Assembly: GCA_025923995.1 (NCBI GenBank)
Contig: JAICEW010000029.1
Span: 1-32,775, forward strand
From: Vicinamibacteria bacterium
Lineage (GTDB): Bacteria; Acidobacteriota; Vicinamibacteria; Fen-336
Length of the DNA stretch: 32,775 nucleotides
Reading direction: 5' to 3'
A program made the position numbers and the translations under genes. The notes beneath the pieces are model-generated. The model searched no databases and was not told where the DNA came from. It saw only the letters and a list, made by a program, of their open reading frames with translations. Positions 15,966 to 22,667 of the stretch are shown here, in pieces. Positions within the stretch are counted from its first letter, which is position 1. The number at the start of each line of letters is the position of its first letter.

Positions 15966-15971
15966 AAGGTA
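15966..15971 (-). promoter_or_regulatory. Extended -10 box of the outer-membrane barrel gene
   Basis: On the minus strand TACCTT, preceded by TGT (a TGN extended -10), ends 8 nt before the ATG at 15957. There is no Shine-Dalgarno sequence. Confidence 0.35.
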
Positions 15972-15994
15972 ACACGTCCGCGAGGAGCCGCTTC

Positions 15995-18394
15995 CTACGC
16001 CAGCTTCACCATGTCCTTGAGCTCGGCCAGCATCTCGTCGGCCGAGCCGTGGCGCAGCTCAGGGCGCGGGTGCAGGTTGCGCAGCAGCAGCTTGTCGAGG
16101 GCCTCGGGCACGCCCGGCGACAGCGTGCTCGGCATGGGCAGCGCCGCGCCCTGCGGCTGCGAGCGCGGGTGGATGCCGGTCAGCAGGTGGTAGAGCACGC
16201 CCGCCAGCGCGTAGATGTCGCCGGAGGCGTCCAGCTTGTTCTCCGGCGCGCGGTAGCCGGGCTGCGGCCCGTGCGCGTGCGCCAGCCGGCCCAGCCCCAG
16301 GTCGGCCAGCTTCACCACGCCGTTCGCGACCATCAGGTTCGACGGCTGGATGGACCCGTGGACGAGGCCCTTGCCGTGCACGACCGACAGCACCTGCGCC
16401 AGCACGCGGCCCAGGCTGTGGACCTGCTTGACGGTCATCTTGTGTCCGCCGGCCAGCGCGTCCGCGAAGCTGCGGCCCGCCACGTGTTCGGTCACGATGT
16501 AGCGCTGCCCCTGCAGGTCGACGAGGCCCAGGATCTTCACCAGGTTCGGATGCGACACGGCCGCGGCTGCCTTGAGGTCCGCGCCCATGCGCCCGAGGCC
16601 GTCGGCGCCCAGCAGGTCGGGACGCAGCCAGCGCAGCGCCACGCTGCGGCCGTCCACCGAGTCCTCGCCCCGGTAGACGACGCCGAGCGGACCGCGCCCG
16701 ATCTCCTCCTTCGGCGAGAACCGGGGTCCGCGTCCGCCCGCCGGCGCTTCCGCGGGACGGGTCGGCGAGCCGGCCGCGGGCGCGGCGGCGGGCGGCGGCG
16801 ACGGGAGCGGGCTCTCCGCGCCGAGCAGCGGGGGCGGCGCCAGGGGGGGCACGTTGCCGCCCTCCTCGAGTCGGGCCACGCGCTTGCCGACGTCCTGGTA
16901 GTGGAGGTTCTCGGACTGGACCTTGCGGAAGATCGCCAGGGCCTCGGTGTTCTTGCCCGCGGTCTCCAGTCCCACCGCCAGCCAGTAGTAGAGGTCGAGC
17001 GTCGTCGGCGACACCGGCTGGCTCCCCAGCACCTTCTGCACGCGCTCGACGGCGAGGCCGGGCCTGCCCTCCTCGATGAACATGCGGGCCAGCAGCTCGG
17101 TCGCCGCTCCGTAGTTCTCGTCGTTGGCCGCGACCCGCTGCAGCAGCGCGATCGCCTTGGCGCGGTCGCCGGAGCGCGCGGCCGACTCGCCGCTCTTGAA
17201 GGTGAAGCCGGCCTTCTCGTAGAGCGGGATGGCGCGGCCGCCCAGGCCGGCCTCCTCGTAGAGCCGCGCCGCCGTCTCCAGGTCGCCGGCCCGCTCGTAG
17301 CTGAGGGCCGCCTTCTCCTTGAGCCCCGCGCGCACGTAGACGTTGCCGGCCGCGGCCCAGCTCTCGCCCGCCTCGTAGGCCCCCGCGGCCTGCGTCAGCA
17401 TCCCGACCGACTCGAACAGCTCCGCCGAGCGGAGGTAGTCCTTGCCCTGCTGGAAGAAGTCCGCGGCCTGCGGGACCTGGCCCTCCTTGAGCGCGACCTC
17501 GCCGCGCAGGTTGGCGGCGGCGGGCAGGTCTCCCGCCTTCTCGTGAGCCTCGGCCGCGCTGCGCGCGTCCTCGGCGCGCATGAACAGCTCCGCGGCCTTC
17601 GTGTACTGCTTCAGGGTCATGCACACGGCGGCGGCCTGCTTGAAGTAGCTGCCCTTCATGTAGATGTTCAGGGCCTTCTGCAGGTCGCCCGCCTTCTCGT
17701 AGAGCCGGCCGGCCTGTAGCGAGCTCTTCTGGTCGGCGGACGAGGCGGTCGCGGAGTACGTGGTCGCGTAGGAGACGTTCTCCATGAAGTGCTGCTCGTA
17801 CGCCTGGGCCGCCTTCGTCAGGTCGCCCAGCTTCTCGTACGCTTCCCCGGCGCGCTGCGGGTATCCGCTCTTCATGTACAGGTCAGCCGCCTTGTCCCAC
17901 ACGCCGCCCTGCCCGTAGAGCCTCGCCGCTTCCAGGTTGTTCCCCTTCTCCTGGAAGAGCGCGGCCGCCTTGGCCGGCTTGTTCGACAGCGTGTAGACCT
18001 GCGCCGCCTTCTTGTAGTCGCCCGCCTGCAGGAACAGGTCGGCGGCCTTGTCGAGCCGGCCGAGCTTCTCGAGACCGGCGGCCGCGGCCCAGAACTCGCC
18101 GCCCTCGATGTAGGCCTCGATGGCCTCGTTGGGCTGGCCGTTCTCCTCCAGCAGCTTGCCCGCGGCGAGGAACTGCCCGCTCTTGCGCAGCTTCCCGGCC
18201 TGCCGCTGCGTCTGCCCCTTCGCATAGCCGGGGCCGAGTACCTTCCCGATGACGTCGTCCGCGCTCAGGCCGCTTCCGGGGATCTTGAACCGGACCGACG
18301 GAGCGAAACGACGATAGAGGTAAAGGACGACGACCAGACCCACGAGCCAGGGGACGTAGGGGTTACCCAGCAGTAAGTCGAGAATGAAGCTCAT
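15995..18394 (-). CDS. Membrane-anchored TPR protein with C-terminal pseudokinase domain
   Basis: The 799-residue protein begins with a membrane helix (about 14-29). A long TPR/SEL1-like solenoid follows (about 65-510), with many units of the form AGDLxKAAxLYxKAG. After a Pro/Ala-rich linker (about 515-555) comes a Ser/Thr-kinase fold (about 560-798). The kinase looks catalytically dead. The glycine loop IGRGPLG (565-571) is present, but the VAIK lysine is Arg588 (VALR) and HRD is replaced by HGS (679-681). DFG is DLG (698-700), and only 15 residues separate it from APE (716-718), so the activation segment is short. The asparagine (N686) and the metal-binding Asp698 remain. It probably acts as a scaffold or allosteric partner. 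It is divergent from an intact kinase at 18545. ATG at 18394 has only a weak GGGA upstream. Confidence 0.9.
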   Translation of the reverse strand: MSFILDLLLGNPYVPWLVGLVVVLYLYRRFAPSVRFKIPGSGLSADDVIGKVLGPGYAKGQTQRQAGKLRKSGQFLAAGKLLEENGQPNEAIEAYIEGGEFWAAAAGLEKLGRLDKAADLFLQAGDYKKAAQVYTLSNKPAKAAALFQEKGNNLEAARLYGQGGVWDKAADLYMKSGYPQRAGEAYEKLGDLTKAAQAYEQHFMENVSYATTYSATASSADQKSSLQAGRLYEKAGDLQKALNIYMKGSYFKQAAAVCMTLKQYTKAAELFMRAEDARSAAEAHEKAGDLPAAANLRGEVALKEGQVPQAADFFQQGKDYLRSAELFESVGMLTQAAGAYEAGESWAAAGNVYVRAGLKEKAALSYERAGDLETAARLYEEAGLGGRAIPLYEKAGFTFKSGESAARSGDRAKAIALLQRVAANDENYGAATELLARMFIEEGRPGLAVERVQKVLGSQPVSPTTLDLYYWLAVGLETAGKNTEALAIFRKVQSENLHYQDVGKRVARLEEGGNVPPLAPPPLLGAESPLPSPPPAAAPAAGSPTRPAEAPAGGRGPRFSPKEEIGRGPLGVVYRGEDSVDGRSVALRWLRPDLLGADGLGRMGADLKAAAAVSHPNLVKILGLVDLQGQRYIVTEHVAGRSFADALAGGHKMTVKQVHSLGRVLAQVLSVVHGKGLVHGSIQPSNLMVANGVVKLADLGLGRLAHAHGPQPGYRAPENKLDASGDIYALAGVLYHLLTGIHPRSQPQGAALPMPSTLSPGVPEALDKLLLRNLHPRPELRHGSADEMLAELKDMVKLA

Positions 18395-18439
18395 GGTCCC
18401 GTCGCTCGAGCCCGCATTCCTCGGGGAAAGGGCGCGTGG

Positions 18440-18445
18440 ATTATA
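18440..18445 (-). promoter_or_regulatory. -10 box (TATAAT) of the TPR-pseudokinase gene
   Basis: A perfect TATAAT on the minus strand lies 45 nt upstream of the ATG at 18394, in the 150-bp region shared with the divergent kinase gene. No good -35 is seen at 16-18 nt. Confidence 0.45.
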
Positions 18446-18475
18446 CCCTTCTCGCCCGCTAAATCCAGCCGCACG

Positions 18476-18505
18476 TTGACTTAGCCCGCCCGACTGACCT
18501 ATCCT
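18476..18505 (+). promoter_or_regulatory. Sigma70-like promoter of the kinase/accD operon
   Basis: TTGACT (18476-18481) and TATCCT (18500-18505) are separated by 18 bp. They predict a transcription start near 18512 and a leader of about 33 nt before the ATG at 18545. Confidence 0.5.
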
Positions 18506-18544
18506 CGCCCGGGACAACGACTCCGTACGCCGTTGCTTGACGAC

Positions 18545-20425
18545 ATGGTGCAGAAGGAGGACGAGGAGCGCGCTCCGCCGAAAGATCCGTCCGCAGCCGA
18601 CCTGCTGACGGCACAGGACATCTTCGGCGAGGTCCTCGAGTCGCTCGGCGAGAACTACGCTCCGCCGCCCGAGGCGATCGCGCCTCCGAGCGAACGGCGC
18701 TCACCGATCAGGGTCCAGGTCTCGGAGCCCGGCGCCGTCGAGAAGCCAGGCGTGGCTTCCGCCGCCGACGAGGTGCTCCCCGAGGAGCTGGCGAACCTCC
18801 TCGACGCGTTCGATCCGCAGCCGCCTGCGGAGGACGCGAGCGAGAGCGAAGCAGAGCCCCCGCCGGTCGAGAGCCCGGCGATCGAGCCCCTGCTGGCTGT
18901 CGCGCCGCCCGGACCCGTCGCTTCCGAACCTCCGGCCCCCGAGCCCATGGCTGAGCCCGAACCGGCCCTCCCCGATCCTCCGCCGCCGGTTCCCGAGCCC
19001 GTCGCCGCGTTCCACGCGCTCGACGAGGGGGACGAGGAAGAGGTGCTCGACTCGGTGCTCCCGCCGGGCGGCGAGGACGGCGAGCCGGACCTGCAGCCGG
19101 CGCTCGAGACGCCGTCGCGGCGCGCGCGGCCACCGCTGCGGCGCCGCAAGCAGCGCCCGGGCTTCTCGCCCGAGGAGGCGCTGCGCGACCTCCAGAACCT
19201 CCGTCCGCCCTTCCTCACGCCGAAGCCGGCCGCCAGCGGTCCGATCGACCTGGCCTCGCTGGTCGAGCAGGCGCTGGGCACGCCCCAGGCGAAGGGATCG
19301 CACGCGCCCGAGCCCATCGTCGACGGCACCTACGGCCCGTACCGTCTGCTGCAGAAGATCGCGGTGGGCGGCATGGCCGAGGTGTTCAAGGCCAAGCGCA
19401 CCGGGGTCGAAGGGTTCGAGAAGGTGGTGGCGGTGAAGCGCATCCTGCCCCACCTGTCGGACAACAAGGAGTTCGTCGAGATGTTCATCGACGAGGCCAA
19501 GATGGTCGCGGGCCTCGCGCACCCCAACATCGTCCAGATCTCGGACCTGGGCAAGATCGAGAAGAGCTACTACATCGCGATGGAGTACGTGCACGGGCGC
19601 GACCTGCGCACGATCCTCCGCCGGGCCAAGGAGCGCGGGCTGCGGCTGCCGCTGGACCTGACCGTCCTCATCGTCAACAAGGTCTGCTCCGCGCTCGAGT
19701 TCGCCCACCGCAAGAAGGACGAGCGCGGGCGGCCCATGCTGATCGTGCACCGCGACATCAGCCCCCAGAACATCCTGATCTCGTTCGAGGGCGAGGTGAA
19801 GCTGACCGACTTCGGCATCGCCAAGGCGGCCACCAAGGCGCGCATCACCGACGCGGGCGCGCTGCGCGGGAAGCTGCTCTACATGAGCCCGGAGCAGGCG
19901 TGGGGCAAGCCCATGGACCGCCGCTCCGACCTGTTCTCGCTGGGCATCGTGTTCTACGAGATGCTCACCGACCAGAAGCCGTTCCTGGGCAGCTCGGAGA
20001 TGAGCATCCTGGAGATGGTGCGCGAGTGCCGGATCGCGCCGCCGTCCGACGTGAACCCGCGCATCCCGGAGCGGCTGGAGAAGGTCGTGATGACCGCGCT
20101 CGACCGCGAGCCGGACCACCGCTACCAGGACGCGTCGCAGATGTACCGCGAGCTGGACCGGGTGCTGCACGAGCGGCAGCCGCCGACGGCGATCGAGCTG
20201 GCCCGCTTCCTGGAGCTGCTCTTCGACGAGGAGGAGCGCACCGAGGCGCGGCCGGAGGAGCCGCCCGAGCCGGCGCCGGCGCGGTCGGAGGAGATCGAGT
20301 TCGAAGAGGCCGGCGCGGCCGCCCAGGAGGCACCCGCTTCCGCGGCGCCCGAGGGCCCGGATCCGGGCGGGATCAAGGACCCGCTGTCCATCCAGAAGCT
20401 GCTGAAGAGATTCGGCATCAAGTGA
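18545..20425 (+). CDS. Ser/Thr protein kinase with long disordered N-terminus
   Basis: The 626-residue protein has an N-terminal region of about 260 residues rich in Pro, Glu and Ala, predicted disordered. A complete Hanks-type kinase domain follows (about 263-545): glycine loop IAVGGMAEVFKA, VAVK lysine Lys298, catalytic HRD with Asp404 in HRDISPQN, DFG with Asp422, and SPEQAWG in place of APE. An acidic tail follows, ending in a conserved-looking basic patch (IQKLLKRFGIK). There is no membrane helix, so it is soluble. ATG at 18545 is chosen; a TTG at 18533 is possible, and neither has a clear Shine-Dalgarno sequence. A sigma70-like promoter lies at 18476-18505. The coiled-coil gene begins 17 bp downstream, and accD follows. 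Targets are unknown. Confidence 0.92.
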   Translation: MVQKEDEERAPPKDPSAADLLTAQDIFGEVLESLGENYAPPPEAIAPPSERRSPIRVQVSEPGAVEKPGVASAADEVLPEELANLLDAFDPQPPAEDASESEAEPPPVESPAIEPLLAVAPPGPVASEPPAPEPMAEPEPALPDPPPPVPEPVAAFHALDEGDEEEVLDSVLPPGGEDGEPDLQPALETPSRRARPPLRRRKQRPGFSPEEALRDLQNLRPPFLTPKPAASGPIDLASLVEQALGTPQAKGSHAPEPIVDGTYGPYRLLQKIAVGGMAEVFKAKRTGVEGFEKVVAVKRILPHLSDNKEFVEMFIDEAKMVAGLAHPNIVQISDLGKIEKSYYIAMEYVHGRDLRTILRRAKERGLRLPLDLTVLIVNKVCSALEFAHRKKDERGRPMLIVHRDISPQNILISFEGEVKLTDFGIAKAATKARITDAGALRGKLLYMSPEQAWGKPMDRRSDLFSLGIVFYEMLTDQKPFLGSSEMSILEMVRECRIAPPSDVNPRIPERLEKVVMTALDREPDHRYQDASQMYRELDRVLHERQPPTAIELARFLELLFDEEERTEARPEEPPEPAPARSEEIEFEEAGAAAQEAPASAAPEGPDPGGIKDPLSIQKLLKRFGIK

Positions 20426-20442
20426 AGAAAGGAAGCTGACGA

Positions 20443-20673
20443 ATGGCGCTCTCGAAGGAGCAGTCGACGTTCTACCAGCAGACGCTGGAGATGACGCGGA
20501 AGCAGATCAACGACCTCAACACCCAGATCGAGGAGGAGCTGGCGAAGGTCAAGGAGCGCCTGGCCGAGCTGCAGAACGCGAAGAACGCCGCCAAGCAGAT
20601 CTACGACGGCGCTTGCAAGATCCTGGGCGTCGAGAACGACCTGGAGAAGGAGGACGAGGAGCTGGGCGGCTAG
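20443..20673 (+). CDS. Small coiled-coil protein (76 aa), unknown function
   Basis: I do not recognise this 76-residue protein. It is highly charged and nearly all helical. Residues about 12-58 have heptad-like spacing of Leu, Ile and Val (QINDLNTQIEEELAKVKERL), predicting a coiled coil. It ends in an acidic tail (EKEDEELGG) and has no signal peptide. The start at 20443 has AAAGGAAG a few nt upstream. It sits 17 bp after the kinase gene and 31 bp before accD on the same strand, so the three are likely co-transcribed. It could be a kinase substrate, an adaptor or an oligomerisation partner; that is inference from position. Confidence 0.82.
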   Translation: MALSKEQSTFYQQTLEMTRKQINDLNTQIEEELAKVKERLAELQNAKNAAKQIYDGACKILGVENDLEKEDEELGG

Positions 20674-20704
20674 GCGAGCGCTCTCTTCAACGGAGGAGAC
20701 TGCA

Positions 20705-21541
20705 TTGGCCTGGTTCCGCCGCGAGCAGACCTCACTGCCCCGCGGGCAGCAGGAGAGTCGTGTCCCCGAGGGCCTCTACGTCAAGTGCGACTCGTGCAAG
20801 GAGCTCATCTACCGCAAGGACCTGGCGGAGAACCTCCAGGTCTGCCCCAAGTGCTCGTTCCACTTCCGCATCTCGGCCCGCGAGCGGCTCGACCTGCTGT
20901 GCGATCCCGGCTGGGAGGAGTTCGACCGCGGGCTGGTGAGCACCGACCCGCTCCAGTTCAAGGACACCAAGCCGTACGCCGGCCGCCTCAAGGACAGCAA
21001 GGCCAAGACCGACGCACTGGACGCGGTAATGACCGCCGCCGGGGCCGTCTCCTCGCTGCCGGTGGTGGTGGCGGCGATGGAGTACGGCTTCATCGGCGGA
21101 TCGATGGGCGTGGTGGTGGGCGAGAAGGTGACCCGCGCGGTCGAGCGCGCGCTGGAGTCGCGCCACCCGCTGATCGTCGTCTCCTGCTCCGGCGGGGCGC
21201 GCATGATGGAGGGGACCCTCTCCCTCATGCAGATGGCGAAGATCTCGGCCGCGCTCGCCCGCCTGCACGAGGCGCGCATCCCGTTCCTGAGCCTGATGAC
21301 CGATCCCACCACGGGCGGCGTCACCGCGTCCTACGCGATGCTGGGCGACCTGAACCTGGCCGAGCCGGGCGCGCTCATCGGCTTCGCGGGCCCGCGCGTG
21401 ATCGAGCAGACCATCCGCCAGAAGCTGCCCGAGGGCTTCCAGCGGTCGGAGTTCCTGCTGCAGCACGGCATGATCGACCTGGTGGTCGACCGGCGCGAGC
21501 TGAAGGAGACGGTCGCGCGCTGCCTGCGGCTGCTGGGCTGA
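20705..21541 (+). CDS. accD: Acetyl-CoA carboxylase carboxyltransferase subunit beta
   Basis: AccD is the beta half of the carboxyltransferase that moves CO2 from carboxybiotin to acetyl-CoA, making malonyl-CoA for fatty-acid synthesis. The 278-residue protein has the N-terminal four-cysteine zinc ribbon (Cys28, Cys31, Cys47 and Cys50). The crotonase-fold core shows SCSGGARMMEGTLSLMQM, MTDPTTGGVTASYAMLGD and GFAGPRVIEQTI. The length is normal. The start is TTG at 20705, preceded by GGAGGAG; the encoded MAWFRR is typical of AccD. AccA and the biotin subunits are not in this window. The gene is in line with a Ser/Thr kinase, while the usual neighbour folC is absent. Confidence 0.97.
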   Translation: MAWFRREQTSLPRGQQESRVPEGLYVKCDSCKELIYRKDLAENLQVCPKCSFHFRISARERLDLLCDPGWEEFDRGLVSTDPLQFKDTKPYAGRLKDSKAKTDALDAVMTAAGAVSSLPVVVAAMEYGFIGGSMGVVVGEKVTRAVERALESRHPLIVVSCSGGARMMEGTLSLMQMAKISAALARLHEARIPFLSLMTDPTTGGVTASYAMLGDLNLAEPGALIGFAGPRVIEQTIRQKLPEGFQRSEFLLQHGMIDLVVDRRELKETVARCLRLLG

Positions 21542-21547
21542 CCGCCC

Positions 21548-22072
21548 TCACTTCGACAGGATCGCCAGGAACTCCGTCCACGGTCCGACCTCTCCGCGGT
21601 ACTGCCTGGCCATGACGCGCACGGCCTGCGCGACGTGGTTGAGGTCGTGGACCACCCAGGTCGCGATGAGCTGGCCCAGCGTGACCGCGCCCAGGGCGGG
21701 ATGCCGACCCTCGAGCCCGAGCTGGTCCTCGGTGAGGCGCAAGCCGCGGAGGATCGCGATGTTCTCCGCGCGCAGCCGCGCGAACTCGCCGAGCAGCGCG
21801 TCGATGGGCATGCCGGTCGCGTAGGCGCGGAACCCGAAGCGGTCGAACGGCTCGAAGGGCTGCGATGGGCCGTGCTCGAGGATCCGGCGCAGCCGCGGGA
21901 TCCAGTCCGTCTTCTCGCCGTGGATCAGGTGGCCGACCACGTCGTGCGGGCTGAAGGTGTCGGGGCCTTCGTTGGGCAGCGTCCAGTCGTCGCTGAGCCC
22001 GCCCAGCAGGCCCCGCAGCGCCCGGGGCGTCCGCTCCAGCACCTCGAACACGTGGCTCATCCCGATGCGCAT
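21548..22072 (-). CDS. DinB-like (DinB_2) metal-binding four-helix protein
   Basis: The 174-residue protein has the DinB/YfiT fold. Its putative metal triad is His48 in VVGHLIHGEKTDW plus His142 and His146 in HDLNHVAQ. DinB-like enzymes include thiol-dependent transferases and damage-inducible proteins; the specific activity is unknown. ATG at 22072 follows AGGGGGAAG with suitable spacing; the frame is open further upstream but lacks coding character. Its stop converges on accD with a 6 bp gap, and it is divergent from the HXXEE gene 70 bp away. Confidence 0.88.
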   Translation of the reverse strand: MRIGMSHVFEVLERTPRALRGLLGGLSDDWTLPNEGPDTFSPHDVVGHLIHGEKTDWIPRLRRILEHGPSQPFEPFDRFGFRAYATGMPIDALLGEFARLRAENIAILRGLRLTEDQLGLEGRHPALGAVTLGQLIATWVVHDLNHVAQAVRVMARQYRGEVGPWTEFLAILSK

Positions 22073-22128
22073 GGCTTCCCCCTCTCGAGCGCATACGGCG
22101 CGGGCCGCGATCGTGTTCCAGGCGGTGC

Positions 22129-22134
22129 TACGCT
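22129..22134 (+). promoter_or_regulatory. Extended -10 box of the HXXEE gene
   Basis: TACGCT, preceded by TGC, ends 8 nt before the GTG at 22143; the gene has no Shine-Dalgarno sequence. It supports the GTG start and possible leaderless translation. Confidence 0.35.
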
Positions 22135-22142
22135 CGTGGCGC

Positions 22143-22667
22143 GTGAACGAGACACGCCTGGCCGGCCTGTGGATCGTGCCCACGGCGCTGCTGCTGCACA
22201 ACCTGGAAGAGGCGCTGACGCTGGGCGCCGCGCTGCCGCGCCTGCAGGCCGCGGCGTCGCGGCTGCTGGGGCGGCCGTTGATCCTGCCGACCGAACCGCA
22301 ATACCAGCGATCCCTCCTGGTCCTGACCGCCGCCGTCGTCGGGCTCTACGTCATGGCCCGGCTGTGGGACGGCCTCGCGTACGCGCTGGTGGTGGTGCAG
22401 GCGGTGATGGCGCTGAACGTCGGCGCGCACGTCGCGTTCGCGCTGCTGCTGGGCGGGTACGCGCCCGGGCTGCTCACCGCCCTGCTGGTCGAGGCCCCCG
22501 TGAGCCTCTACGTGCTCCGCCGGCTTCGAAAGGACGCGTGGATGACCCGGGCGCACTGGCTGCTGCTGCCGCTGCTGGCTGCGATCCTGCACGGACCGGG
22601 CCTGATCGCGCTGCTGCGCGTCGTGCAGGTCAGTACTGGATCCCGTGCTTCTGCGCCTGGGCCTTGA
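22143..22667 (+). CDS. HXXEE-domain integral membrane protein
   Basis: The 174-residue protein has four to five hydrophobic segments and the family-defining HNLEE motif (His19, Glu22, Glu23) within the first helix. The second signature is ALNVGAHVAFALLLGGYAPGLLTA. Function of the family is unknown; the conserved His and Glu residues inside the membrane suggest metal binding or catalysis. The start is GTG at 22143, with no Shine-Dalgarno sequence but a TACGCT box 8 nt upstream. The 3' end runs 38 bp into the converging VWA gene, so the last dozen residues (VSTGSRASAPGP) may be poorly conserved. Confidence 0.82.
   Translation: MNETRLAGLWIVPTALLLHNLEEALTLGAALPRLQAAASRLLGRPLILPTEPQYQRSLLVLTAAVVGLYVMARLWDGLAYALVVVQAVMALNVGAHVAFALLLGGYAPGLLTALLVEAPVSLYVLRRLRKDAWMTRAHWLLLPLLAAILHGPGLIALLRVVQVSTGSRASAPGP

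Noticed and set aside
15958-15975. GTG at 15975 as start of the outer-membrane barrel protein
   Set aside because: The upstream sequence is CT-rich on the coding strand with no ribosome site, while the ATG at 15957 has a well-placed -10 box and starts the signal peptide.
16059-17624. A 521-codon minus-strand frame within the TPR-pseudokinase gene
   Set aside because: It is the same region read in another frame, with Arg/Gly/Ala-rich composition and no TPR or kinase motif.
18533-18544. TTG at 18533 as start of the Ser/Thr kinase
   Set aside because: It would add only four residues and has no better ribosome site than the ATG at 18545; it cannot be excluded.
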